Shown: piece after piece, positions 53,463-63,116 of the stretch | How the letters are laid out: every line of letters starts with the position of its first letter | Numbering within the stretch: position 1 is the first letter of the stretch | NCBI GenBank assembly: GCA_020636745.1 | Contig: JACJXH010000004.1 | Span: 310,001-374,000 of the forward strand | From: Lentimicrobiaceae bacterium | GTDB taxonomy: Bacteria > Bacteroidota > Bacteroidia > Bacteroidales > Lentimicrobiaceae | Reading direction: 5' to 3' | Length of the DNA: 64,000 nucleotides | Notes under the pieces: model-generated | Databases searched by the model: none | Seen by the model: only the letters and a program-made list of their open reading frames with translations | What the model was told of the DNA's origin: nothing | Program-made: the position numbers and the translations under genes

Positions 53463-54800
53463 ATGGACAAACAGGACAACAGTTTTAAAGTAGGAATGTC
53501 GGTTATCGGCTCCATATTTTTCATCTTTGGCTTTGCCACAACCTTTATTATCACACTGAGTGCTAAAGTAAAAGACATCTTCGCCCTCAGCGAATTTGAA
53601 GCTCAGATGTTGAATTTTGCATTTTTCATCACCTACGCTCTAATCTCAATCCCCATTGGGCTTTACATTAAAAAAATCGGCTATAAAAGGGCTTTGGTAA
53701 TTGGCTTATTACTTATGGCTGCTGGAGGTTTTCTGTTCTTCCCTTCATCCAGTATCCCATCATTCCCCTTATTTTTAGTTTCTACCTTTATTCTTGCTGC
53801 AGGTGTAGTATTTCTGCAAACAGCAGCCAACCCTTATGTAACAGCTTTAGGGCCTGCAGATACCGCTTCAAGCCGTCTGAATCTGACTCAAGCCTTAAAC
53901 TCTATTGCAACCATGCTGGCACCATGGATTATTGCTGTATTTATTTTTAAAAGTGTAGGAGAACTTTTACCGGTTGAGAAAGCACAAACTGTACAATTGC
54001 CCTTCATCATCATGAGCGTTTTGATTGTGATTATTGCTGTCATGATCATGTTTATTAAGTTACCTGAAATATCACAACAATCCACAGAGAAGAAAAGTGT
54101 ATGGAAATACCCCCATGTTTTACTGGGCGCACTTGCTATATTCTTTTATGTTGGCGCTGAAGTGGGTAATGGCGGAATGATTATCAATTATCTTAAATCA
54201 ACCAATGGAATGGATCCGGAAACTGCTTCAAAGTATGCAGCCATCTATTGGGGAGGAGCCATGGTTGGCCGTTTCTTTGGCTCATTCATGTTCTCCGGAA
54301 TTAGCATGTCCAAAAAAATCACCTATGCTCTTCCTGTTTTGCTGCTAGCATTCGTTTCAGGCTCTTTTGTAACCGACTGGAGCTGGAGTATTGGCGGAAT
54401 TTTCCTTGGCATTGCAGTGATTAATTTTCTAATCATGCAAATTGGCACAGGTAAAGCTGCCCGTACACTGGCTGTTTTTGCCCTGGTTGCTGCCGCACTT
54501 GACCTCATTACAAGCTTTGGAACAGGAACAATAGCATTATGGACACTTGTTTCCATCGGTTTATTCAATTCAATTATGTTCCCGAACATCTTTACGCTTG
54601 CCGTTAAAGACCTTGACAACGGAGAGCTCAGCACTGCATCAGGCATTATCAACACCCTTATTTTTGGTGGCGCCATCATTCCTCCAATCATGGGCGGTGT
54701 TGCCGACAGCTTTGGCTACACCTGGGCCTTTATTGTTCCTGCACTTTGTTACCTCTACATCTTCTTCTATGCTGTTAAAGGAAGTCAGATAAGAAGGTAA
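53463..54800 (+). CDS. FucP/GGP-type sugar MFS transporter
   Basis: This 445-residue inner-membrane transporter has about 12 helices and belongs to the fucose/glucose-galactose branch of the MFS. Family segments are FFIFGFATTFIITL near residue 20, the NFAFFITYALISIPIGLYIKKIGYK loop, LQTAANPYVTALGP near residue 120 and SRLNLTQALNSIATMLAP near 140. It probably moves a monosaccharide, such as glucose, into the cell with protons or sodium. It is the first gene of an operon with a glycoamylase-fold hydrolase (41 bases downstream) and SusC/SusD, so it likely imports the product of that system. Confidence 0.88.
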   Translation: MDKQDNSFKVGMSVIGSIFFIFGFATTFIITLSAKVKDIFALSEFEAQMLNFAFFITYALISIPIGLYIKKIGYKRALVIGLLLMAAGGFLFFPSSSIPSFPLFLVSTFILAAGVVFLQTAANPYVTALGPADTASSRLNLTQALNSIATMLAPWIIAVFIFKSVGELLPVEKAQTVQLPFIIMSVLIVIIAVMIMFIKLPEISQQSTEKKSVWKYPHVLLGALAIFFYVGAEVGNGGMIINYLKSTNGMDPETASKYAAIYWGGAMVGRFFGSFMFSGISMSKKITYALPVLLLAFVSGSFVTDWSWSIGGIFLGIAVINFLIMQIGTGKAARTLAVFALVAAALDLITSFGTGTIALWTLVSIGLFNSIMFPNIFTLAVKDLDNGELSTASGIINTLIFGGAIIPPIMGGVADSFGYTWAFIVPALCYLYIFFYAVKGSQIRR

Positions 54801-54841
54801 TACCTTCATCGATTTTCAATTCACAAGTTGATTTACACAAA

Positions 54842-57262
54842 ATGAATCAAAACCGGAAACATATTTTTCTCGCAGTTATTCTTTTCTTTGGTCTGGCCAT
54901 GAATGGTGGTTTACATGGCCAGACCTACCTTTATTTTCAGGACAGCCCTTCATCTGACTACTACGACTTTAGTTGGATGGAGTTAACGGCTCCAAGCGAA
55001 CTTGAACGCAAAGGTGATGACCTGAGAAAATTTCCGGTAGAGAGCAGTACTCCTGCAATGCAGGGAACTAACAGCCTCCGGTTAAAATGGCGCTCAGTTA
55101 TTGGTGGTGACTGGGTTGCCATTGCGGCAGGCGAAAGCTGGGAGGCACATAACCTCCTGCAAACCGACACCTTGTCCTTCTGGCTGCGTTCAGTTGAAGG
55201 CTTAAGTGCAACCAATTTGCCTAAAATCTTTTTGGAAGACATTCATAATGTCAAAACCACCAAACACAACTTTTCAACCTGGAGTCCTTCCTCTTTAGCC
55301 GCCGGCAACTGGGTTAGAATAGCAATCCCCATGTCTCAGTTCCTCAATGCGGGAGATCCGGTTGATTTCTCAGTAATAAAAACCATCGGCTTTGCACAAA
55401 ACACCACCGACAACTTTCAACACACTTTGTTTGTGGATGATATGCGTGTATTTAAAGGCAATGGAACCTCACCACCTGCTTCTCAGCCAACCGGGCTTAC
55501 GGCTAAAGGCTACGACAGCCACATGGAATTGAACTGGTTGCAAAATCCGGAAACTGACATCAATGGATATCAGATACAACGTTCTACTGACGGTGGGAAT
55601 AATTACACCACCCTTGGTATCGTTAACAAAAATACATTGTATTATATTGACTGGGTTCGAAACCTGGGCACAGAAGTACAGGTCTCTTACCGTATTTCTG
55701 CACTCAATGCAGCCAATCAGCCGTCCATACCTTCGGTTCCGGCAACTGCCACAACCAGCATCTATTCTGATGAACAATTGCTCGACATGGTACAGGAATA
55801 CACTTTCAGGTATTTTTATGACTACGCCCACCCTGCTTCCGGAATGGCCCGGGAAAGAATGGGCTCTGGCGATGTCGTTACTTCCGGCGGATCGGGTTTT
55901 GGCATCATGGCATTGATCACAGGAATAGAACGGGGTTTTATAACAAGACAGGCAGGCATAACCCGCATGCAAAAAATCCTGTCTTTTCTTGAAAATGCCG
56001 ACCGTTTTCATGGCGTATGGCCTCACTGGATGAACGGCAACACCGGCCAGGTTATCCCTTTTAGCACAAAAGACAATGGCGGCGACCTGGTTGAAACCGG
56101 ATTCCTTATTCAGGGTCTCCTGGCCGCTCGTCAGTATTTCAACCTCGAAACACCTGAAGAACAAAACATCTACAGCAGAATTACCTCACTATGGGAATCC
56201 GTTGAATGGGACTGGTACACCCGCAACAATTCAGGTGCTTTATACTGGCATTGGTCACCCAATTATGCTTGGGATATGAACATGCCAATAAGAGGATGGA
56301 ATGAAGCCGCTATCATTTACATGCTCGCCATTGCCTCTCCAACACACCCGATTCCTGCCAGTTATTGGAACAATGGTTGGGCGGGCACCTCCTATTATAT
56401 CAACGGACGAACATTTTATGGATATAAACTGGATGTTGGATGGGATCGCGGAGGCCCGCTGTTTTTTGCGCACTATTCATTTCTTGGATTCGACCCAAGA
56501 CATAAAAAAGACAGTTTTACCAATTACTTTATTCTGAATAAAAACCACACACTTATACACAGAGCATACTGTATAGACAATCCTCTGAACTTTGCAGGAT
56601 ACGGATATAACTGCTGGGGATTAACCGCCAGCGACGATCCTGACGGATACATGGCACATGAACCATCGGGCAACCGCGATAATGGCACCATCACCCCTAC
56701 TGCCGCACTTTCATCTATGCCTTACACCCCTGCGGAATCTATGGATGCTCTTAAACATTTTTACAGACAACTGGGCCAACACACCTGGGGGTATTACGGA
56801 TTTTACGACGCGTTCAACCAAAGCCGAAACTGGTGGGCCACTTCTTACCTTGCCATCGATCAGGGCCCCATTATCGTTATGATTGAAAATCAAAGATCTC
56901 AGCTAATCTGGAACAACTTTATGGCCAATCCTGAAATAAATCCAATGCTGGAGGCCATAGGGTTTACCTACGACCCCAACAGTACACCAGAGACTGAGAA
57001 TCTTTCGGAAGCTATCTTATATCCTAACCCTGCATCGGGCAATGGAACCAACCTCGTGCTCGACCTTAAAAAAACAGGCACTGTCAAGTTCAGCATTTTC
57101 GATATTGCCGGACGTTTGGTTTCTGAAATCCAATTCAATGCAACTTCCGCAGGACTAACAACCATACCTATTGAAACAACAACTCTTAAACCTGGTATTT
57201 ATACCCTGAAATTTACCAATCAAGCTGACAGGCAAGAAGCTTTACCACTTGTCATTCAATAA
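54842..57262 (+). CDS. T9SS-exported glycoamylase-fold (GH144-like) glycoside hydrolase
   Basis: This 806-residue exported enzyme has a signal peptide (ending near residue 27, HGQ). Residues about 28-205 look like a carbohydrate-binding beta-sandwich ending in LFVDDMRVFKG. Residues about 210-300 form a fibronectin type III domain. Residues about 310-710 form the glycoamylase-type (alpha/alpha)6 barrel, with TSGGSGFGIMALITGIERGF, GVWPHWMN, GGDLVETGFLIQGLLAAR, RGWNEAAIIYMLA and NCWGLTASDDPDGY. This fold includes GH144 endo-beta-1,2-glucanases. The C-terminus is a T9SS sorting domain (LYPNPASGNG to LPLVIQ). Cleavage of beta-1,2-glucan is an inference from fold and context. Confidence 0.82.
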   Translation: MNQNRKHIFLAVILFFGLAMNGGLHGQTYLYFQDSPSSDYYDFSWMELTAPSELERKGDDLRKFPVESSTPAMQGTNSLRLKWRSVIGGDWVAIAAGESWEAHNLLQTDTLSFWLRSVEGLSATNLPKIFLEDIHNVKTTKHNFSTWSPSSLAAGNWVRIAIPMSQFLNAGDPVDFSVIKTIGFAQNTTDNFQHTLFVDDMRVFKGNGTSPPASQPTGLTAKGYDSHMELNWLQNPETDINGYQIQRSTDGGNNYTTLGIVNKNTLYYIDWVRNLGTEVQVSYRISALNAANQPSIPSVPATATTSIYSDEQLLDMVQEYTFRYFYDYAHPASGMARERMGSGDVVTSGGSGFGIMALITGIERGFITRQAGITRMQKILSFLENADRFHGVWPHWMNGNTGQVIPFSTKDNGGDLVETGFLIQGLLAARQYFNLETPEEQNIYSRITSLWESVEWDWYTRNNSGALYWHWSPNYAWDMNMPIRGWNEAAIIYMLAIASPTHPIPASYWNNGWAGTSYYINGRTFYGYKLDVGWDRGGPLFFAHYSFLGFDPRHKKDSFTNYFILNKNHTLIHRAYCIDNPLNFAGYGYNCWGLTASDDPDGYMAHEPSGNRDNGTITPTAALSSMPYTPAESMDALKHFYRQLGQHTWGYYGFYDAFNQSRNWWATSYLAIDQGPIIVMIENQRSQLIWNNFMANPEINPMLEAIGFTYDPNSTPETENLSEAILYPNPASGNGTNLVLDLKKTGTVKFSIFDIAGRLVSEIQFNATSAGLTTIPIETTTLKPGIYTLKFTNQADRQEALPLVIQ

Positions 57263-57371
57263 AAACAATTGATAAAAAAGGGCACAATCGCCTCTGGATT
57301 TTTACCCGGTATATAATCATAATTACGAAACACAAACCAAGCATAATAAACCAATACCAAACCAACAAACA

Positions 57372-60300
57372 ATGAAAAAAGCGACACATTTACTCATCCT
57401 TCTTTTCCTGTTGGGGATTATACCTGGAGCTATGGCTCAGCAGGTTAAAGTTACAGGAAAAATCACAAGCGTCAGCACAGGCGAAACCCTTCCGGGAGTT
57501 ACTGTTGTTGTAAAAGGAACTACTTCAGGTACGGCAACCGATATTGACGGGAACTATAGCCTTGAAGTACCAACCACTGCAACACTGGTTATCAGCTTTA
57601 TAGGAATGGAAACGCAGGAAATTCCAGTGCAGGGGCGCTCAGTCATCAACGTTTCTATGACATCTGCTGCCAGTATGCTCGACGAAGTTGTGGTGGTTGG
57701 ATACGGTTCAGCCAAACGAATGGACCTCACCGGCTCTATTGCGACTGTAAAAGCCAAAGATCTTGCATATCAGGCAGTCTCCAACCCTGCTCAGGCCCTG
57801 CAGGGGAAAGTAGCCGGAGTTCAGGTGACCAATAGCGGATCTCCGGGTAGCTCACCGGTTATCCGTATCCGCGGACTCGGCTCTGTTTCATCTAGTTCAG
57901 CTCCGCTTTATGTTGTGGACGGAGTGCTTACCAATGATATCAGCTATCTGGGAACCAACGATATTGAAAATATCACTTTTCTCAAAGATGCATCCTCTTC
58001 TGCCATTTACGGCGTAAGAGCTGCCAATGGTGTAATTCTCGTTACCACCAAACGCAGCCAAAGCCGCGAAGCCAAAATCTCGTATTCAGGATATGTTGGC
58101 TTCCAAAGCGTTGTGAATAAGTTAGACCTCACCACCGGGTCGCAGTACATTGATTTAATCAATGAAAAAAACCTGTATCAGGCCCAGGCTTCAGGCAATG
58201 GTGAAACTTTTGTACCCGAAGATCCTGCCAATTACCCTGATGCCACCGATTGGTATGACGAAGTGCTCCGGTCAAAAGCCTTCACACAAAGTCACGACAT
58301 CAGCGTGATGGGTGGTTCGGCAAAAAGCACCTATACATTTGGAGCTGCATGGTTTCAACAGGAAGGACTCGTCAAAGGCCACGATTACGATCGCATCAAC
58401 CTGAGAGCCTCCCTCGAATCTGAAGTTAAGAAAAATCTGAAAGTTGGTTATTCAGCTAACTTAAGCAGTTATAAATTTAAAGATGTGCCAGGCGTATTCA
58501 ACAATGCATACGTGGCTCCTCCTGTATTCCCGGCAAAAATTAACGACACTACTTTCAGTCCGCTTGGACTGGGTAACTTTGCCAACCCTGCTGCTCAACT
58601 CGAGTACTTTAACAGCCGATCCAATGGCATCAGATTTATCGGAAGTGCTTTTGCTGAACTCATGATCATCAAAGACCTCAAGCTGAAATCATCATATGGC
58701 ATGGACTATGGCTCAAACCGCAACAGGAGCTATTCACCCGCATATGTTGTTTCTACCACTCAGTTTGACACTCTAAGAACCTTAAGCCGCTCAATGGGAT
58801 ACTCTGTTGATGGCTATTTTGACAACACGTTAACTTATGACAAAACTTTTGGCAAACATAAATTAACTGCTATGGCCGGAATGTCAGCTCAGGAATACAG
58901 ATACCTGGGAATGAATGGCAGCAGGCAGGGTGTTGAAGACTTCGGTGAACACTCATTGTACCTCGGACTTGGCGACCAAACCACGTCATCTGTCAGCGAT
59001 GGAGGTTCAAAAGTAACTTCACTCTCCTACTTCGGCCGGGCAACTTATAACTTTATGGATAAATACCTGTTTACAGGAACTTTACGTTACGACGGAAGCT
59101 CTGTTTTCCCTAAAGATGAACGTTATGATATATTCCCGTCTGTTGGCTTCGGTTGGGTTATTTCCAACGAAGACTTTATGAAGAACCAGGATATTTTTGA
59201 TTTTCTCAAATTCAGGGCCAGCTATGGCATAACCGGAAACAACAGAGTTCCTGCCAATATTTACACTTTAACCATTCAAAAAGGGGGAACTCTTTCTACT
59301 GCCTTTGGTGAAGGTGGCAATATTGTAATTGCTGAAGGGGCTAATCTGACCAGCGCCGTGCCTCCAACCCTCAAATGGGAAAAAGTAAAAGAATACGATT
59401 TGGCTTTTGAAGGACTTGCAGTTGATAATAAACTTTCATTCGAACTTGATTATTATCACCGTACTACTGTGGATGGAATTTTCCCTACCACACTTTCAGC
59501 TACAGCCGGAACTTCAGGCAGTTACCTGCAGAATAATGGCGACTTCCTCAATAGTGGTATCGAAATCACCCTTGGCTGGACCAACGAAATCGGCGACCTT
59601 AAGTACTCGGTAAACGCCAATTACACGTATAACAAAAACGAAGTTAAAGATCTGCTCGAAGGCACACTTGGACTTTATGGCGGCAATCTGCCAGTTGGAG
59701 GCTTCTTTTCAACATATACAGTTGTCGGGCAACCTATTGGAACTTATTACGGACGTAATGTAATAGGCATTTTCCAGAACCAGGAGGAAATTGACAATTA
59801 TGCTTTCGAAGGAACTCCTATTCAACCCAATGCCAAACCGGGTGATTTCAAATTTGAAGATGTTGACAACAATGGTATAATTGATGCCAAAGATCGCGTA
59901 TTCCTGGGCAGTGCATTACCCACTTATATGATTGGATTCAACACCACAATTGAATACAAAGGAATTGACTTCAGCATTGATCTTTACGCACAGGGTGGCA
60001 ATAAGATATACAATGCCAAACGCGCTCAAAGACTTGGCAACGAAAACTATGATCTCGATTTCTATGAAAACCGCTGGCATGGTGAAGGAACTTCAAACAG
60101 CTATCCTTCAGCTGACCTCACCGGTGAAAACATGAACCCAAATTCATGGTATATTGAAGATGGCAGTTTTATCAGAATCAGAAATATTCAGATAGGCTAT
60201 ACCATTCCTGTAAAAGTAGCTACAACTCTTGGAGTCAGAAGTGTGCGCTTCTATGCCAACACATCCAATCCTTTTACCTTTTTCAAATACAATGGCTTTA

Positions 60301-60401
60301 CACCCGAAATTGCCAGTAGCTCAGCCACTTCGCAAGGCATTGATCTAAATGTCTATCCAATGTCAGCTACCTATAATTTTGGTGTTAATGTTAATTTTTA
60401 A
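57372..60401 (+). CDS. susC: SusC/RagA-type TonB-dependent receptor
   Basis: This 1009-residue outer-membrane receptor imports oligosaccharides together with SusD. After the signal peptide (residues 1-22, ending AMA-Q) comes a carboxypeptidase-regulatory-like domain (about 24-100; GETLPGVTVVVKGTTSGTATD), the SusC signature DEVVVVGYGSAKR near residue 105, and a plug domain with RIRGLGSVSSSSAPLYVVDG and ASSSAIYGVRAANGVILVTTK. A large beta-barrel fills the rest and ends in the expected aromatic strand (NFGVNVNF). There is no N-terminal STN domain, so it is not set up for anti-sigma signalling. The SusD gene starts 18 bases downstream. Confidence 0.95.
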   Translation: MKKATHLLILLFLLGIIPGAMAQQVKVTGKITSVSTGETLPGVTVVVKGTTSGTATDIDGNYSLEVPTTATLVISFIGMETQEIPVQGRSVINVSMTSAASMLDEVVVVGYGSAKRMDLTGSIATVKAKDLAYQAVSNPAQALQGKVAGVQVTNSGSPGSSPVIRIRGLGSVSSSSAPLYVVDGVLTNDISYLGTNDIENITFLKDASSSAIYGVRAANGVILVTTKRSQSREAKISYSGYVGFQSVVNKLDLTTGSQYIDLINEKNLYQAQASGNGETFVPEDPANYPDATDWYDEVLRSKAFTQSHDISVMGGSAKSTYTFGAAWFQQEGLVKGHDYDRINLRASLESEVKKNLKVGYSANLSSYKFKDVPGVFNNAYVAPPVFPAKINDTTFSPLGLGNFANPAAQLEYFNSRSNGIRFIGSAFAELMIIKDLKLKSSYGMDYGSNRNRSYSPAYVVSTTQFDTLRTLSRSMGYSVDGYFDNTLTYDKTFGKHKLTAMAGMSAQEYRYLGMNGSRQGVEDFGEHSLYLGLGDQTTSSVSDGGSKVTSLSYFGRATYNFMDKYLFTGTLRYDGSSVFPKDERYDIFPSVGFGWVISNEDFMKNQDIFDFLKFRASYGITGNNRVPANIYTLTIQKGGTLSTAFGEGGNIVIAEGANLTSAVPPTLKWEKVKEYDLAFEGLAVDNKLSFELDYYHRTTVDGIFPTTLSATAGTSGSYLQNNGDFLNSGIEITLGWTNEIGDLKYSVNANYTYNKNEVKDLLEGTLGLYGGNLPVGGFFSTYTVVGQPIGTYYGRNVIGIFQNQEEIDNYAFEGTPIQPNAKPGDFKFEDVDNNGIIDAKDRVFLGSALPTYMIGFNTTIEYKGIDFSIDLYAQGGNKIYNAKRAQRLGNENYDLDFYENRWHGEGTSNSYPSADLTGENMNPNSWYIEDGSFIRIRNIQIGYTIPVKVATTLGVRSVRFYANTSNPFTFFKYNGFTPEIASSSATSQGIDLNVYPMSATYNFGVNVNF

Positions 60402-60419
60402 TCAGTAAAACCTACAATC

Positions 60420-61862
60420 ATGAAAGCAAACAAATGGATATATATGCTGCTGATCTTTGCCCTATTTTCATTCAGCTCTTGCAAAGATTACCTTGAGTTC
60501 CCTCCCGAGGGCACAATCCCTGCTGAAGGTTTTTTCGAAACCCAGGAACATGCCGAACAATCTGTCAACTCCATCTATGCTCATCTGCGCGGATGGGAAA
60601 TGGTTTCGTTCGCCTATATCATCATGCAGGAAGTAACCTCTGACAATTCACAGAAAGGAAGTGTTACCGGAGATGCCTCTTTTATTAATGATTATGACAA
60701 TTTCACCTTCACACCCAGCCAGTTTGTTATAAAAGATTACTGGGCAGGACGTTACAGAGGCATTAATCTATGCAATCAGTCCATTACGAATATTCCGGCT
60801 ATCACCATGGATGAGGGTTTAAAATCAAGGCTCATTGCTGAAGCAAAATTCCTGAGAGCGCTCATTTATTTTGATCTTGTTCGTGCCTATGGCGACATCC
60901 CAACACCTACCCAGGTGCCGGTTGGTCCTGAAATAAATTTCAGAACACCCAAAGATCAGGTTTACAGCCTTATTGAGTCTGACCTGCTCGATGCCATCAG
61001 CGTTTTGCCAGACAGCTATGACAATGCCAATAAAGGCAGGGCCACATCAGGTGCTGCAAAAGGCTTACTTTCTAAAGTTTATCTTTACATGGAAAGATAC
61101 GCTGATGCCGAAAGACTGGCTGGCGAAGTCATCAGTTCAGGCAAATACGCTCTGCTTCCTGACTTTTATGATGTTTTCAGAGTACCTGCCGAAAATGGCC
61201 CGGAGTCATTATTTGAAATTCAGGCGCAACAGGTTGAAGGAAACGACGGAGTTTCATTTTGCCAGCATGCTGAAGTTCAATCGGTTCGTGGACAATGGGG
61301 CTGGGGTTTCAACATTCCGACCGACGATTTGGCTGCTGCCTTTGACGCCGCTGGTGACACAGAACGAAAAGCTGCTACCATTCTTTACAAAGGCGATGTT
61401 ACTCCTGACGGTGACTTTATTATCGGAGTAAATGCATTAGAAGGCGTTTCAACACCACGTTACAACGCAAAAGCCTACTTCCCGTCCAGCCAGCAGCTTG
61501 TTGGCCCTTATGGTTCAGGCCAGAATATCAGAGTTTTAAGGTATTCTGAAATCCTTCTTATTCAGGCTGAAGCCAGAATCAGACAAGGAAACTCCAGTGG
61601 CGCAGCTGCTCCGCTCAATGAAGTTCGTTCGCGTGCCGGACTTGCAGCCATCAACTCCCCTACGCTGGACGATATTTTAAAAGAACGCCGTCTTGAGTTG
61701 GCCATGGAAGGTGACAGATTTTTTGACCTGGTTAGAACCGGACAGGCAGCATCAGTGCTGGCTTCAAAAGGTTTTACTGCTGGTAAAAACGAACTTTTCC
61801 CCATTCCTCAGGAGCTTATTGACTTATCAGAAGGAAATCTGACACAAAATCAGGGATACTAG
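60420..61862 (+). CDS. susD: SusD/RagB-type glycan-binding lipoprotein
   Basis: This 480-residue outer-membrane lipoprotein is the binding lid of the SusC transporter. The lipobox FSSC puts the lipidated Cys at residue 21, followed by KD, which fits surface-export signals of Bacteroidota lipoproteins. The N-terminal segment GFFETQEHAEQSVNSIYAHL and the LIAEAKFLRALIYFDLVRAYGDIP region are the TPR-like SusD core. The C-terminus has the family block ILKERRLELAMEGDRFFDLVRTG. It directly follows susC and ends the operon before the terminator at 61903-61942. The sugar bound cannot be told. Confidence 0.95.
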   Translation: MKANKWIYMLLIFALFSFSSCKDYLEFPPEGTIPAEGFFETQEHAEQSVNSIYAHLRGWEMVSFAYIIMQEVTSDNSQKGSVTGDASFINDYDNFTFTPSQFVIKDYWAGRYRGINLCNQSITNIPAITMDEGLKSRLIAEAKFLRALIYFDLVRAYGDIPTPTQVPVGPEINFRTPKDQVYSLIESDLLDAISVLPDSYDNANKGRATSGAAKGLLSKVYLYMERYADAERLAGEVISSGKYALLPDFYDVFRVPAENGPESLFEIQAQQVEGNDGVSFCQHAEVQSVRGQWGWGFNIPTDDLAAAFDAAGDTERKAATILYKGDVTPDGDFIIGVNALEGVSTPRYNAKAYFPSSQQLVGPYGSGQNIRVLRYSEILLIQAEARIRQGNSSGAAAPLNEVRSRAGLAAINSPTLDDILKERRLELAMEGDRFFDLVRTGQAASVLASKGFTAGKNELFPIPQELIDLSEGNLTQNQGY

Positions 61863-61902
61863 AAATGCCTGAAGAACAATAATCAATTTACTGATTTTGA
61901 CC

Positions 61903-61942
61903 AAAATAAAAAAGGGGTGCGTTGGCACCCCTTTTTTATTTT
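61903..61942. terminator. Strong bidirectional rho-independent terminator after susD
   Basis: GGGGTGC (61914-61920) and GCACCCC (61925-61931) form a perfect 7-bp stem with a GTTG loop. The A-run before it and T-run after it extend the pairing and serve both strands. It closes the glycan-use operon and the convergent gene at 62015. Confidence 0.92.
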
Positions 61943-62014
61943 AATATTAAAACCCCATTCCTCCGGAATCATTTAACAACAAAAGCAGATCAACTCATCG
62001 CAAAAAACCTGCAT

Positions 62015-62800
62015 CTACTTCGTTGCGGCATCTTCGGGCAAATCAACAACAAACTTATATCCATCATTCTGATAAAACCACAAAGCCACATCACCATATT
62101 TATATTTCGATTTGGCATCTTTCGATTGTCTCAAAAGAGATTTTGTTGTCATCATCCGGCGAATGGTCCGCTCATCGCGATTAAAACCCACACTAAAAGC
62201 CGTTGCATAAAATCTCAGCTTGTCTTCTTCCGATTTCCATTGAATATGTGCATACCTCTTATCCATCAATTTAATAAACATAACCAGATAGCGAAGTTGC
62301 CATTCCTGGGAATCAAGTCGCTTAGCTCTGTCGCCCCGGGCTTTGGCAGTATTGGTCACATTAAATTTGTATGCTGTGATTTTTTGTCGCATAGCGCTGC
62401 GTTCAACCAGTTCAGCAAAAGAAGGTTTCATTTGGAACCGGCCAATAGTATAATGCGAATATTTTCTTCCTGATTGAACGTAGAGCATTCTGGCGGCTCC
62501 GGTTTCAAGCACATCTCTTATGGCTGAGTATTTGACGAGCTCAGGAAAAACAACACCATAAGCAAAAGCCGGCTGAATTTTCACCAGTTGCAAAGTATCG
62601 GCCATCCAATTATTCTTCTTCAGAAAATCTACAGCATCAAAATACTTGTTGCCTAACTCATTTGACAAATCAATGCCATCGCCGGATATCTGGCTAAAGG
62701 CAGTGCCAGAATTAAAAGTAAAAAAAACAACCCATACAATAAAAAGAAGGCATGGTCTTGTAATTCCCACAAAAAAGTGTCGGCCCGGCTTTCTCATCAT
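62015..62800 (-). CDS. Secreted protein with lysozyme/lytic-transglycosylase-like segment
   Basis: This 261-residue protein has an N-terminal hydrophobic signal (about residues 14-36, ending AFS-Q) and no lipobox. I do not recognise a named family with certainty. The middle shows AYGVVFPELVKYS with Glu86, followed about 34 residues later by YTIGRFQMKPSFAELVE (residues 118-134). An early Glu in a helix plus a GxxQMxP-type block recalls SLT and goose-type lysozyme folds, where it is often G(L/A)MQ(I/L)MP. That makes peptidoglycan cleavage possible, but it is only an inference. It is transcribed towards the susD gene and shares its terminator. Confidence 0.65.
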   Translation of the reverse strand: MMRKPGRHFFVGITRPCLLFIVWVVFFTFNSGTAFSQISGDGIDLSNELGNKYFDAVDFLKKNNWMADTLQLVKIQPAFAYGVVFPELVKYSAIRDVLETGAARMLYVQSGRKYSHYTIGRFQMKPSFAELVERSAMRQKITAYKFNVTNTAKARGDRAKRLDSQEWQLRYLVMFIKLMDKRYAHIQWKSEEDKLRFYATAFSVGFNRDERTIRRMMTTKSLLRQSKDAKSKYKYGDVALWFYQNDGYKFVVDLPEDAATK

Positions 62801-63116
62801 AAAATAAACACTGATTTAATCAACTATATATCAGCAATTTCACAAACACCATTTGCTGCTTGGCACACCAAACGGCCTGAACTCAATGCATCCCGAAAGA
62901 TAATACTTTTAGCATCATCCCCATACCAAAAGTAAGACCGCAAAAAAGAAGCAACAAATCACTTAAAAGAGGGCCTGCCACCCCTTGAAATTTAATGTTA
63001 AAAAGTTTAAAAAACTGGTATTTTTCCAGTAATTTCCATTCTGAAAATAAACTTTCAAAAAAAAAATAAACTATATTTGTAACTAACAAACTATTACTAA
63101 CCAAAACCCTTCAATT
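62801..63116. other. 316-base divergent gap before the tandem-repeat secreted protein
   Basis: The gap contains the candidate -7 element at 63072-63079 for the rightward gene. A 73-codon open frame at 62883-63104 on the minus strand overlaps that element and reads as a low-complexity hydrophobic sequence; I do not accept it as a gene. I see nothing else. Confidence 0.5.
63072..63079 (+). promoter_or_regulatory. Candidate -7 promoter element of the tandem-repeat protein gene
   Basis: TATATTTG matches TAnnTTTG and lies 37 bases before the ATG at 63117. The -33 region holds only ACTTTC at short spacing. Confidence 0.55.

Noticed and set aside
55469..56164. 231-codon open frame opposite the glycoamylase-fold gene
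   Set aside because: It overlaps strongly supported coding sequence and shows no domain.
60973..61431. 152-codon open frame in another frame inside susD
   Set aside because: It is out of frame within a clear SusD gene.
62883..63104. 73-codon minus-strand open frame before the tandem-repeat gene
   Set aside because: It covers the likely promoter of the rightward gene and reads as low-complexity hydrophobic sequence.
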